64,000 nucleotides of DNA from Pseudopedobacter sp035496935 (GCA_035496935.1 DATJED010000016.1:1-64000), one strand, 5' to 3'; numbered from the stretch's first letter, positions 52,214-60,779 are shown. The notes: a model not told the origin generated them from the sequence alone. Made by a program: numbers and translations.

Positions 52214-52378
52214 TTAATTATTTTTAACGTATTGACTAACAGACAATTTAGCAAATTTATACATGAAATCCAAAATTAATTTAGCTTCTTCTAAAGTTAT
52301 AACGGTCCCATGCTCTTGAAGAATTTTGACAGCTTTCTCTGGTGTAATAGTTCGCTTCCCCGGAAATTTTGTATGCAT
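52214..52378 (-). CDS. Small conserved protein next to the recombinase
   Basis: The 54-residue protein starts MHTKFPGKRTITPEKAVKIL and continues with HGTVITLEEAKLILDFMYKF. The ATG at 52378 follows an aaaggag Shine-Dalgarno at a good distance, which is unusual in this genome; the alternative ATG at 52402 lacks it. Small proteins of this type sit beside integrases in Bacteroidota elements and are often mislabelled as sugar-transporter subunits. Function is unknown; an integration cofactor or regulator is possible. Confidence 0.75.
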   Translation of the reverse strand: MHTKFPGKRTITPEKAVKILQEHGTVITLEEAKLILDFMYKFAKLSVSQYVKNN

Positions 52379-52429
52379 AATTAAACTCCTTTCAAACCGC
52401 AATAATCTGGTGTTATCAAGAGGTTAAAT

Positions 52430-52502
52430 CCCATATGGGGAAAATTAAATGGCTATACCTGATAATTACCCCAATAGACGGAAAGAAAATTTCCCATATG
52501 GG
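52430..52502. promoter_or_regulatory. Pair of identical palindromes CCCATATGGG (candidate operators)
   Basis: tcccatatggg occurs at 52429-52439 and 52492-52502, 63 bp apart (about six helical turns). They lie between the divergent small-protein/recombinase unit and the mobilisation side. The 10-bp core is a perfect palindrome and is flanked by A/T runs. Confidence 0.6.
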
Positions 52503-52551
52503 TTTTTCCAAAAAACAGACATCCCACCTTTGACTATCAATATCAACAGTC

Positions 52552-52725
52552 ATGAAAAGAAAAACTATCAACGATTCAACTTGTGCCCAGGTAAAGGGCA
52601 GATTAAAAGTAAACGTTAAACGTATCCGAACAGATCCCCGCCAAAAAATCCGGCAGCTTCTTAAAGGATTTATTTCATTAAACGAAGTTCAGCGACAGGA
52701 TAAATCCGATCATATTAAACCATAA
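52552..52725 (+). CDS. Small basic protein, unknown function
   Basis: The 57-residue frame starts MKRKTINDSTCAQVKGRLKV and continues NVKRIRTDPRQKIRQLLKGF, ending SDHIKP. It is strongly basic and probably helical, as in small nucleic-acid-binding proteins of mobile elements. It sits just after the second palindrome, with a -7-like sequence cacctttg at 52525-52532. It has no homologue I recognise; the coding evidence is codon use and position. Confidence 0.5.
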   Translation: MKRKTINDSTCAQVKGRLKVNVKRIRTDPRQKIRQLLKGFISLNEVQRQDKSDHIKP

Positions 52726-52798
52726 GGTTAGCTCATACTACTCACATTCATTTTAACACAAACCAAAGTTCAGGACAGCTTTCTGAAGGAGCTCCGTT

Positions 52799-52865
52799 GT
52801 AGCCCGCGTGGTCTAAGCAAAGATGTATTTTTGTATACAAAAATATCTTTGCTGCCCTTGTGGTC
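52799..52865 (+). other. Candidate origin of transfer (oriT)
   Basis: A near-perfect hairpin at 52817-52852 (gcaaagatgtatttttgta / tacaaaaatatctttgc, one bulge) is bracketed by the direct repeat gtagcccgcgtggtc (52799-52813) and gctgcccttgtggtc (52851-52865), 11 of 15 identical. It lies 50 bp before the mobilisation genes, the usual oriT position in mobilizable Bacteroidota elements. A stem with a T-run could instead be a terminator. Confidence 0.45.
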
Positions 52866-52916
52866 AGGGGATTTGCTCGGAACTCGCAAATCCTAAACTT
52901 CTGTAAACTGCCCGTT

Positions 52917-53324
52917 ATGTCAAGAAGAAAAGCAGCAGATCAAGAGCAATTATTAACGCATCCAATTATTGTTAGGGTCACAGAGAAAGTATTTAAACGG
53001 CTGGAAAAGAAACAGGCTGAAAGTGATTGCAGTACAGTTGGAGAGGTGGCCCGTAAAATTCTTTCATCTCAGCCTATCAAAAGTTTTTATAAAGACATCA
53101 CCCTTAACCCTATCATGGAAGAACTGGCTATGATACGCAAAGAACTAAAAGCTATAGGTATCAATATTAACCAAATTACCCGCAGCTTTAATCAGGACAA
53201 AGCGGAAACACATCGAGCATTTTATGTGCTTAAGATAGCAGACCTGTATAAAAAGGTAGATGAGAAAGTAGAACGTCTTTTAGTAATCATCGCAAAGCTG
53301 GCTGAAAGATGGTTGCAAAAATAA
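52917..53324 (+). CDS. MobC-like plasmid mobilisation relaxosome protein
   Basis: The ATG at 52917 gives MSRRKAADQEQLLTHPIIVR; the longer frame from 52860 begins inside the candidate oriT and is rejected. The pattern is that of ribbon-helix-helix mobilisation proteins: RVTEKVFKRLEKKQAESDCS, EVARKILSSQPI, then MIRKELKAIGININQITRSF. That last motif is the MobC hallmark. It should bind oriT and help the relaxase to nick. It overlaps the relaxase gene by 16 bp. Confidence 0.85.
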   Translation: MSRRKAADQEQLLTHPIIVRVTEKVFKRLEKKQAESDCSTVGEVARKILSSQPIKSFYKDITLNPIMEELAMIRKELKAIGININQITRSFNQDKAETHRAFYVLKIADLYKKVDEKVERLLVIIAKLAERWLQK

Positions 53325-54565
53325 GTACAGGTAAAAGCATTAGGGGAATGCTGCATTACAATGAAAACAAGGTAATTGCCGGAGAGGCGAAACTAATATT
53401 GGCCAGTGGCTTTGCCGGTGATATTGAAAAAATGAGTTTCCAAAATAAATTACAACGTTTTAACCATCTAACCATGTTGAAGCCAAACGTCAAGACTAAT
53501 GCCATGCACATTTCATTAAACTTTGATTCCAGTGAAAAACTAACCGTTGGAACCTTGCAGCAAATAGCAACAACTTATATGGATAGAATAGGCTTTAGCG
53601 ATCAGCCTTTTTTGGTTTATCGCCATGATGATTCGGCTCATTTACATGTGCATATTGTAACTACTAATGTTACAGCTACTGCACAGCGGATTGACTTGCA
53701 TGATATAGGCAGAAAAATATCAGAACCCGCCCGGAAAGCAATTGAGCAGGAATTTAATCTGGTCAGGGCAGAAAGCAGGAAGTTTAAACAAGAACCTGGC
53801 ATTAAACCGGCTGATCCGGAAAAAGCCAGATACGGTCATTTGCCAACCAAGAGGGCGATCAGCAATGTGGTAACAGCAGTTACAAGGGATTATAAGTTTA
53901 CTTCACTTGCGGAGTTAAACGCCATATTAAGAGGGTTTAACGTAATGGCAATCCGTGGAGAAGAGCATACACAGATGTTTGAAAAGAAAGGTTTAATGTA
54001 TTCGTTGATTGATGTCAAAGGAAATGCCATTGGCGTTCCCATTAAATCCAGCTCATTTTATTGCAAACCTACATTAAGAAACCTCGAAAAGAAATTTGAA
54101 CGCAATAAGGAAAAGCGGAAACCATACAAAGATAAGCTGAAGGAAAGCATCGATAAGATTTTTAATAAGTATAGCCGGATTACCAAGGCAACCTTTCAGG
54201 CAGAACTGAAAATGAATAATATCAGCCTAGTATTGCGGCAGAATGAACAGGGCTTTATTTACGGAACCACTTTTATTGATCACCGCAGTAAATCAGTTTT
54301 TAATGGCGGCGATTTGGGTAAAACCTATAGCGCAAAGGCATTGACCGAACGTTTTGGTAATACCGATCAGGTTAGAACCTACTTAAAACCTTTGCATCAA
54401 CAACCAACCTATCTGAAACCTGAAACGAACAGCCCTGCGAAAACGTACCTCGAACCCACTACACCAACTAATTATTTAAAAGATCTTTTAGGCAAACCTC
54501 AGCATGACTATGCGCCCATGATACCCCGCAAGAAAAAGAGAAGAAAAAAAGGATTAAGCATCTAA
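53309..54565 (+). CDS. Relaxase/mobilisation nuclease (MOBP-type)
   Basis: The N-terminal relaxase domain (about 1-240) has LVYRHDDSAHLHVHIVTTN with H106, H111, H113 and H115, the metal-binding HxD...HxHxH signature. The N-terminal Tyr of MLHYNENK (Y17) is a candidate catalytic tyrosine. The C-terminal part is basic and ends KKKRRKKGLSI. At 418 residues the length fits Bacteroidota MobB-like relaxases. It nicks oriT and pilots the strand. It overlaps the MobC gene and is followed 10 nt later by the coupling protein gene. Confidence 0.9.
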   Translation: MVAKISTGKSIRGMLHYNENKVIAGEAKLILASGFAGDIEKMSFQNKLQRFNHLTMLKPNVKTNAMHISLNFDSSEKLTVGTLQQIATTYMDRIGFSDQPFLVYRHDDSAHLHVHIVTTNVTATAQRIDLHDIGRKISEPARKAIEQEFNLVRAESRKFKQEPGIKPADPEKARYGHLPTKRAISNVVTAVTRDYKFTSLAELNAILRGFNVMAIRGEEHTQMFEKKGLMYSLIDVKGNAIGVPIKSSSFYCKPTLRNLEKKFERNKEKRKPYKDKLKESIDKIFNKYSRITKATFQAELKMNNISLVLRQNEQGFIYGTTFIDHRSKSVFNGGDLGKTYSAKALTERFGNTDQVRTYLKPLHQQPTYLKPETNSPAKTYLEPTTPTNYLKDLLGKPQHDYAPMIPRKKKRRKKGLSI

Positions 54566-54575
54566 ACCTATCATT

Positions 54576-56618
54576 ATGAATACCGGAGAAGACACACAGG
54601 GACTAAGAAAGATTATTGACTTTACCCGCCTGATCAGCGTTTTTATATTAGCTATCCATTTTTACCTATGTTGCTATGCAGCATTTAAAAGTTGGGGCTG
54701 GACGGCAGAAGTTACCGACCGCATTGTAGCCAATATTGCTAAAACAGGATTGTTTGATAACATTATCAAACCGAAGCTCGCAGCTTTGCTGTTTCTGGTC
54801 ATTTCGCTCATTGGAGTAAAAGGAAAGAAAGATGAGAAGATACAGAAGAATACCATTTTAGCCTATTTACTCACAGGGTTGCTGTTATACTTTATCAGTG
54901 TATTGTGCTTCTATCTAAATGTCAAAGAAAAAATAATTGCCATCTGTTATATCGGTATCACTGCTATTGGCTACTTATTGATTCTAACAGGCGGTGGCTT
55001 GCTATCAAGGCTGATTAGGAACAAACTGGATAAAGACATCTTTAATACGGATAATGAGACCTTCCCACAAGAAGAACGGCTACTTGAAAACGAATATTCT
55101 GTAAACCTGCCAGCAAAATATAGGTTAAAGAACAAGGTCAGGCATAGCTGGATAAACTTTATTAATCCTTTTAGAGGAATGCTTGTTGCCGGAACTCCGG
55201 GAGCAGGTAAATCTTATTTTGTTATCAGGCACATTATTGACCAGCATCTTAAAAAAGGGTTTTCCATGTTCCTGTACGATTTTAAATATGACGACCTATC
55301 CAAAATTGCCTATAACAAGCTTTTAAAATATCAAAAGAACTATAAAATTAAGCCTTCGTTCTACATTATCAACTTTGACGATTTAAACCGCACTCACCGT
55401 TGTAATCCGCTTGACCCGGCCGGTATGGAAGATATTACCGATGCCACCGAAGCGAGCCGTACCATTATGTTAGGCTTAAACCGGGACTGGATAAAAAAAC
55501 AAGGAGATTTTTTTGTGGAAAGCCCCATCAACTTTCTGACGGCCATTATATGGTATTTACGTAAATATGAAAATGGCAGGTACTGTACGTTGCCACATGT
55601 AATAGAATTAATGCAAGCGGACTACGATCCGCTCTTTGCCATTTTGCAACGGGAGGAAGAAATTAAAGTTCTTATTAATCCTTTTGTCTCTGCTTTTCAA
55701 AACAAGGCTAAGGAACAGTTGGAAGGGCAAATTGCGTCAGCTAAGATTGGGCTAGCAAGGCTTTCTTCGCCACAGCTTTACTACGTATTAAGTGGAAACG
55801 ATTTTACCCTTGATGTAAACAATCCACTTAAACCTAAGATTGTTTGTGTGGGAAACAATCCGCAAAAATTACAGGTTTACGGTGCTGTTCTTTCATTGTA
55901 CATATCCCGAATGATTAAGTTGGTAAACCGCAAAGATCAGCTTAAAAGCAGTCTGGTATTTGATGAGTTTCCGACAATCTATTTCAACAATATCGATAGC
56001 TTAATCGCCACAGCCCGTAGCAACAAAGTCGCCACTACACTTGCGGTACAAGATTTTAGCCAACTTAAAAAGGATTACGGAGCAGAACAGGCAGACGTGA
56101 TAGCAGGCATAGTCGGCAACATCATTAGCGGTCAGGTAACCGGCGATACTGCGAAAAAGTTATCAGAAACTTTTGGTAAAATAATGCAAGACAGGCAGAG
56201 CATGAGCATAAACAGCTCAGATACTTCTACTACTAGGTCAACTCAATTGGAATATGCTATACCTGCCTCAAAAATTGCTTCTTTGTCTTCGGGGGAATTT
56301 GTAGGGATTGTTGCGGATAATCCGGAAGAAAAGATTAAGCTTAAAGTATTCCATAGTGAGATACAGAATAGTCACACGGCTATTAAAGCAGAGGAAGATA
56401 AATATAAACCTATCCCCTTTGTTGCGCATGTAAGCGAAGAAGATGTTAAAGAAAATTATAAAAAAATTAAACAGGATATTGAAGGGTTGTTCGCCAAAGA
56501 ACTAGGCTTAATAAATCAGAGTAAAAAAGAAGACAAACAAGATTCAATAGTTCAAAAAGCAGATAATAGTGAGGGATCATCTGGCGAAGAGTCCGCAGGT
56601 CAGTCTATATCCCTTTAA
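54576..56618 (+). CDS. Type IV coupling protein (VirD4/TraG family, YWFCY-type N-terminus)
   Basis: The 680-residue inner-membrane ATPase has about four N-terminal helices (about 15-35, 65-80, 95-113, 119-140). The ATPase domain has Walker A GTPGAGKS (206-213) and Walker B in LVFDEFPTIYF near 464. The N-terminal layout is that of Bacteroidota MobC/YWFCY proteins. It delivers the relaxase-DNA complex to a mating pore. No mating-pore genes are in view, so transfer may need a helper element or genes to the right. Confidence 0.9.
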   Translation: MNTGEDTQGLRKIIDFTRLISVFILAIHFYLCCYAAFKSWGWTAEVTDRIVANIAKTGLFDNIIKPKLAALLFLVISLIGVKGKKDEKIQKNTILAYLLTGLLLYFISVLCFYLNVKEKIIAICYIGITAIGYLLILTGGGLLSRLIRNKLDKDIFNTDNETFPQEERLLENEYSVNLPAKYRLKNKVRHSWINFINPFRGMLVAGTPGAGKSYFVIRHIIDQHLKKGFSMFLYDFKYDDLSKIAYNKLLKYQKNYKIKPSFYIINFDDLNRTHRCNPLDPAGMEDITDATEASRTIMLGLNRDWIKKQGDFFVESPINFLTAIIWYLRKYENGRYCTLPHVIELMQADYDPLFAILQREEEIKVLINPFVSAFQNKAKEQLEGQIASAKIGLARLSSPQLYYVLSGNDFTLDVNNPLKPKIVCVGNNPQKLQVYGAVLSLYISRMIKLVNRKDQLKSSLVFDEFPTIYFNNIDSLIATARSNKVATTLAVQDFSQLKKDYGAEQADVIAGIVGNIISGQVTGDTAKKLSETFGKIMQDRQSMSINSSDTSTTRSTQLEYAIPASKIASLSSGEFVGIVADNPEEKIKLKVFHSEIQNSHTAIKAEEDKYKPIPFVAHVSEEDVKENYKKIKQDIEGLFAKELGLINQSKKEDKQDSIVQKADNSEGSSGEESAGQSISL

Positions 56619-56633
56619 TAGCTACTTATTTTG

Positions 56634-56828
56634 TTATAACCTTATGTCAGTTATTTCATTATCAACAAGCCATTTTTTGAATAAATATTTATCCGTTGCC
56701 GTATAATGAATAATTGTTCCATCTTTCAGCAAAAAAGTAAAAAGATCACCAGATGCAATAAATTTTGAGAGCGCACTGGCAGGGTAATCAAAGCCAGAAA
56801 AATGACATGTTTCTAAGTAGGCATTCAT
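56634..56828 (-). CDS. Small conserved protein after the histidine kinase
   Basis: Choosing the ATG at 56828 gives a 64-residue protein: MNAYLETCHFSGFDYPASAL, KFIASGDLFTFLLKDGTIIH, then FKKWLVDNEITDIRL. A longer frame from 57014 overlaps the kinase antiparallel frame and is rejected. The DGxIIHYTxxDxxxFKxWLxxNxIxDIR pattern occurs in small Bacteroidota hypothetical proteins. It begins 17 nt after the kinase stop and is probably co-transcribed. Function is unknown. Confidence 0.65.
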   Translation of the reverse strand: MNAYLETCHFSGFDYPASALSKFIASGDLFTFLLKDGTIIHYTATDKYLFKKWLVDNEITDIRL

Positions 56829-56844
56829 AAAGACAATTAGGATA

Positions 56845-57855
56845 TTAAGTCTCAAACTCAATAAAGAATGTTGTGCCCTGGCCTTCTGTGCTGTCAAACC
56901 ATATTTTGCCTTTAAGACGCTCAATACAGTTTTTGGCAAGATATAATCCAAGACCAGTTGAGCTTTCTCCGATAGTTCCAGGCCGAGAAGATTCAGTAAA
57001 ATGATCGAAAACAAATAATTGCTTATCTAAAGGTATTCCTATGCCACTATCCTCAATTTTTAAAGTAAACGTATTTCCTGAAATTCGGGTAAAAGCTTTA
57101 ACGGTGCTGTTTGGATATGAAAATTTAATTGCATTGGAAACTATATTATGAACAGCTCTCTTGAAATGCATTTTATCAATCAGATAAGGGAATTTCTCAT
57201 CAGATAGCTCTAATAGTAGCTTTACTTCTTTGTGCAATAATATTCCTTTTAATTCTGTCAAACATTCCCTCATAAAATTATTAAGATCTGCAATCTCTAA
57301 TCTGTATTGGTCACTTTCCTGTTTTTCTATAAATAACAACTTTTTCAAAATTTCCAATGCGTGATTTCCAGCAATTGTTATAAGATTTATTATTTCCATA
57401 TTTCCAGCTTCTTGATTACTATCTTCCAAAATACTGTTCAACCCTATAATATTTAAAATGGGATTACGTAAATCATGGATTGCCTTTTGATATATTAGGT
57501 CATGTTTTTGATATTGATTAAGCAGGAAATGTGCTAAATGATTAATGGAAATCACTCCCATAAATTTCATGTTCTCATATACAGGCAAACAATTAGTACA
57601 AGACGAAGCCATAAGATTATAGGCATCAACAATTGAAGTTTTTGTTGAAACAGCAGGTTTACTGAAGTCAAAATCAATTACTCTACCCGTTGGATGATTG
57701 ATCACATCATTTTGGCTAACGATTCCTGCAACCTTTAATTCTTCATCAAGAACAACCAAATAAAGGTTGTTTTTCATTAATTCAAATAGTTCTTCCATAT
57801 TTTCTAATATGGAGCAGGAATCATAATTTTTATCAATTAGTTGGCTGATATTCAT
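56845..57855 (-). CDS. Soluble histidine kinase with two CBS domains
   Basis: The 336-residue cytosolic kinase starts with a CBS pair (about 1-115: VVLDEELKVAGIVSQNDVIN, LPVYENMKFMGVISINHLAH). A dimerisation domain with H-box HDLRNPILNIIGLN (His near 127) and a HATPase domain follow: N-box HNIVSNAIKFSYP near 232, DSGIGIP (G1) and GLGLYLAKN (G2). CBS pairs bind adenosine nucleotides or metals. No receiver gene is adjacent. Its place beside copA on the divergent strand suggests a link to metal or energy sensing. Confidence 0.88.
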   Translation of the reverse strand: MNISQLIDKNYDSCSILENMEELFELMKNNLYLVVLDEELKVAGIVSQNDVINHPTGRVIDFDFSKPAVSTKTSIVDAYNLMASSCTNCLPVYENMKFMGVISINHLAHFLLNQYQKHDLIYQKAIHDLRNPILNIIGLNSILEDSNQEAGNMEIINLITIAGNHALEILKKLLFIEKQESDQYRLEIADLNNFMRECLTELKGILLHKEVKLLLELSDEKFPYLIDKMHFKRAVHNIVSNAIKFSYPNSTVKAFTRISGNTFTLKIEDSGIGIPLDKQLFVFDHFTESSRPGTIGESSTGLGLYLAKNCIERLKGKIWFDSTEGQGTTFFIEFET

Positions 57856-57897
57856 ACATGCTTTGATTTAAAAAAGAAATGGCGCAGGCTGAAACTT

Positions 57898-58027
57898 ATC
57901 TGTCCATAGAGGTACTGGTATACCTGAAGTACGAAATAAGCAAGCCCACACCATTGGCATGAGCGTTTTCGCTTATCTCTCGTACTTTCTAAAATTACCA
58001 GTTTTCTATGGACGAGTTACGCGTAAC
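57898..58027. repeat. Large imperfect inverted repeat between the kinase and copA
   Basis: Outer arms gtccatagaggtactggtat (57902-57921) and attaccagttttctatggac (57994-58013) pair over 20 bp with four mismatches. Inner arms gaagtacgaaataagc (57926-57941) and gcttatctctcgtactttc (57971-57989) pair with a three-nt bulge. A 12-bp perfect palindrome, gttacgcgtaac (58016-58027), follows at once. The gap contains no ORF. Confidence 0.6.
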
Positions 58028-58210
58028 GCAATATCTTATGTATTCTTCATCCCTCGGATGCAGAGTTATTTACTGTAAATCTAACTAATTTGTTGCTATT
58101 TTGACTGCGCTTTTTAACATTAGTTATGTTAACGAATAAATCCTCTCCTATGCAGGTTTCCAATTTAAATATCTGATTAAAAATAAACTGCAATTTTCGG
58201 TACACGCCTA
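58028..58210. other. Remaining copA upstream region, no gene seen
   Basis: AT-rich sequence between the inverted repeat and the direct repeats. No ORF, promoter box or repeat was found. Confidence 0.4.
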
Positions 58211-58251
58211 TTTCTTCGGAATCTTATAAATTTTCTACGGAATCTTGTAAA
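58211..58251 (+). promoter_or_regulatory. Two tandem 20-bp direct repeats upstream of copA (candidate AraC-type operators)
   Basis: tttcttcggaatcttataaa (58211-58230) and tttctacggaatcttgtaaa (58232-58251) match at 18 of 20 positions and are 21 bp apart, two helical turns. They end 21 bp before the -7 box, where an activator would be expected. Confidence 0.6.
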
Positions 58252-58272
58252 ACTGTTGGCTTAAGCCTGACC

Positions 58273-58280
58273 TATCTTTG
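58273..58280 (+). promoter_or_regulatory. -7 element of copA
   Basis: TATCTTTG matches TAnnTTTG. The -33 region has no well-spaced TTTG, as expected of an activated promoter. Transcription would start near 58286, excluding the TTG at 58278 as a start codon. Confidence 0.65.
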
Positions 58281-58298
58281 TATTATCAATATAAAAAA

Positions 58299-60542
58299 AT
58301 GAGTACATCAGAAAATACAGCAACTCTTTCCTTCCCTGTTTTGGGGATGACCTGCGCTTCCTGTGCCACCAGCGTGGAAAGTATGATAGGCTCGCAACCC
58401 GGAGTAGAAAAAGCCGAAGTAAATTATGCCAGTCAGTCTGTAAGGGTTTTATTTCACCCTAACCAGGTGCAACCGCCAGCTTTCCAAAAAGCGGTTCAAG
58501 CTATCGGTTATGATCTTATACTGGATATCCAAAATGGCAAAGAAAAGCAGGAAACGGTACAGCAGAGCAATTACGAAGCATTAAAAAAACGGATGATGGT
58601 GGCAGCGGTACTCACACTGCCTGTTGTTGTCATAGGGATGTTTTTTATGGATATTCCTTATGCCAATTATTATATGCTGGCCTTAACCACGCCGGTGCTT
58701 TTTGTATTTGGCAGCAATTTTTTTATCAACGCTTTTAAACAGGCTCGGCATGGACGGGCAAATATGGATACTTTGATTGCCTTAAGTACAGGAATTGCCT
58801 ATCTGTTCAGCATGTTCAATACTTTTTACCCCGAGTTTTGGCATAGCAGGGGATTGCATCCGCATGTATATTTTGAAGCTGCCGCTGTAGTGATTGTTTT
58901 TATCATGCTCGGAAAATTGCTGGAGGAACAGGCCAAATCCAATACTTCATCGGCTATTAAAAAACTGATAGGGCTACAACCTAAAACAGTGCTGATAGTT
59001 ACCGAAAGCGGGGAAAAAGAAATCCCACTGTCAGAAGTTCATATTGGTAATCAAATATTGGTACGTTCTGGCGAAAAAATTCCGGTTGATGGAGCGGTTT
59101 ACCAAGGCACTTCGTATGTAGATGAAAGTATGATCTCTGGCGAACCTGTTGCAGTAGCCAAAAATAAAGGCGATAAAGTTTTTGCAGGAACCATCAACCA
59201 AAAAGGCAGTTTTCGTTTTATAGCCGAAAAAGTTGGTGGCGAAACCATGCTTGCACAGATTATTAAAATGGTTCAGGATGCACAGGGATCTAAAGCACCC
59301 GTACAAAAAATGGTAGATAAAATAGCCGGAATATTTGTACCCGTGGTAATTGGCATAGCCCTGTTTACGCTGCTGATATGGGTATTGGTTGGCGGGCAAA
59401 ATGCTTTTACGCATGGTTTGTTGGCAATGGTAACCATACTTGTAATCGCCTGCCCATGCGCATTGGGGCTGGCAACGCCTACTGCAATTATGGTGGGAGT
59501 TGGAAAAGGAGCAGAAAATGGCATTCTTATTAAAGATGCCGAAGCACTGGAATTGGGGTATAAAGTAAATGCTGTTGTATTGGACAAAACGGGTACGCTT
59601 ACCAAAGGTAAACCAGAAGTAACAGAACTGGTCTGGCAGAATGGGTTAGTACAAGATAAGAGAACCCTTACAAAGATACTCTTTGCTTTGGAACAGCAAT
59701 CAGAGCATCCGCTTGCTGAAGCCATAGTTCGATATTTAAAAGATGAAAGTACGGGTTCGGTACAGGTGAATGAATTTGAAAGCCTGACCGGAAAAGGTGT
59801 ACGGGCGGAATTTGAAGGGCAAACCTATTGGGCTGGAAGTCATAAGGTACTGAACGACCACCAGATCCCAGTAAGTGGTACTTTACAACGGGAAGTGGAT
59901 GCGTTACAACAACAGGCCAAAACGGTCATTTATTTCGCAGACAAAAATCAGGTACTGGCCATTGTTGCCATTGCAGACCAGATCAAAGAAGGATCTGCAA
60001 AAGCCGTAACCGAATTGATAAACAGCGGGATAGCTGTATATATGCTCACGGGAGATAATTATGAAACCGCTGCCACTGTTGCTTTGCAGGCAGGGATTAC
60101 CGATTTTAAAGCCGAAGTATTGCCTTCGGATAAAGCGAATTTCGTTAAACAGCTAAAGTCGAAGGGCAAAGTAGTGGCTATGATAGGCGACGGCATTAAC
60201 GATAGCCAGGCACTGGCACAGGCAGATGTATCTATTGCGATGGGCAAGGGTTCTGATATTGCCATTGATGTAGCTAAAATTACGTTGGTATCTTCTGATC
60301 TGATGCAGGTGCCAAAAGCTTTACGTTTATCCAAACTTACGGTGCGTACCATACGCCAAAACCTTTTTTGGGCATTTATTTATAATTTAATCGGCATCCC
60401 AATTGCTGCTGGTATTTTATATCCCATAAACGGTTTTTTACTAAACCCTATGATTGCAGGTGCGGCAATGGCATTAAGTTCGGTATCAGTAGTAAGCAAT
60501 AGCCTTCGTCTTAAATTCTCTCAACTCATATTAAAACAATAA
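58299..60542 (+). CDS. copA: Copper-translocating P1B-type ATPase
   Basis: The ATG at 58299 (MSTSENTATLSFPVLGMTCA) is used because the promoter lies just upstream. The 747 residues hold one HMA domain (C19-X2-C22), six to eight helices, the actuator motif SGEPVAV, and the metal motif CPC (385-387) in the sixth helix. Phosphorylation site D429 lies in DKTGTLTKG, and the hinge motif is GDGINDS. CPC with the later helix motifs YN and MxxSS (YNLIGIP, MALSSVSVV) indicates Cu(I)/Ag(I) export to the periplasm. It heads the cargo genes, with copZ-like six nt later. Confidence 0.95.
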   Translation: MSTSENTATLSFPVLGMTCASCATSVESMIGSQPGVEKAEVNYASQSVRVLFHPNQVQPPAFQKAVQAIGYDLILDIQNGKEKQETVQQSNYEALKKRMMVAAVLTLPVVVIGMFFMDIPYANYYMLALTTPVLFVFGSNFFINAFKQARHGRANMDTLIALSTGIAYLFSMFNTFYPEFWHSRGLHPHVYFEAAAVVIVFIMLGKLLEEQAKSNTSSAIKKLIGLQPKTVLIVTESGEKEIPLSEVHIGNQILVRSGEKIPVDGAVYQGTSYVDESMISGEPVAVAKNKGDKVFAGTINQKGSFRFIAEKVGGETMLAQIIKMVQDAQGSKAPVQKMVDKIAGIFVPVVIGIALFTLLIWVLVGGQNAFTHGLLAMVTILVIACPCALGLATPTAIMVGVGKGAENGILIKDAEALELGYKVNAVVLDKTGTLTKGKPEVTELVWQNGLVQDKRTLTKILFALEQQSEHPLAEAIVRYLKDESTGSVQVNEFESLTGKGVRAEFEGQTYWAGSHKVLNDHQIPVSGTLQREVDALQQQAKTVIYFADKNQVLAIVAIADQIKEGSAKAVTELINSGIAVYMLTGDNYETAATVALQAGITDFKAEVLPSDKANFVKQLKSKGKVVAMIGDGINDSQALAQADVSIAMGKGSDIAIDVAKITLVSSDLMQVPKALRLSKLTVRTIRQNLFWAFIYNLIGIPIAAGILYPINGFLLNPMIAGAAMALSSVSVVSNSLRLKFSQLILKQ

Positions 60543-60548
60543 CAAATC

Positions 60549-60761
60549 ATGGAAACATTAAAATTTAAAACCAATATCAAATGTGGCGGATGTATAGCTG
60601 CTGTAACCCCTCATTTAAATAAACACTCGGATATTGAAAAGTGGGACGTAGATACCCAAAGCCCGGATAAAATATTAACTATTGAGGGCAAACCGGGATT
60701 AGATGACCAGGAAATAGTTGACACTCTTGAAAATGCAGGCTATAAAGCAGAAAAACTTTAG
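60549..60761 (+). CDS. HMA-domain copper chaperone-like protein (CopZ-like)
   Basis: The 70-residue protein METLKFKTNIKCGGCIAAVT has a single heavy-metal-associated fold with C12-X2-C15. The sequence is KCGGC rather than the usual MxCxxC. It probably delivers Cu(I) to the ATPase encoded just upstream, six nt away. A terminator follows. Confidence 0.88.
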   Translation: METLKFKTNIKCGGCIAAVTPHLNKHSDIEKWDVDTQSPDKILTIEGKPGLDDQEIVDTLENAGYKAEKL

Positions 60762-60779
60762 TCAATAATCTTTTAGTAA

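Noticed and set aside
52860..52916. Longer MobC-like start
   Set aside because: It begins within the candidate oriT and adds residues unlike the family.
56829..57014. Longer version of the 64-residue protein
   Set aside because: The extension is the kinase gene in another frame on the same strand.
59031..59725. Minus-strand ORFs in copA
   Set aside because: Mirror frames of a well-supported ATPase gene without any domain.
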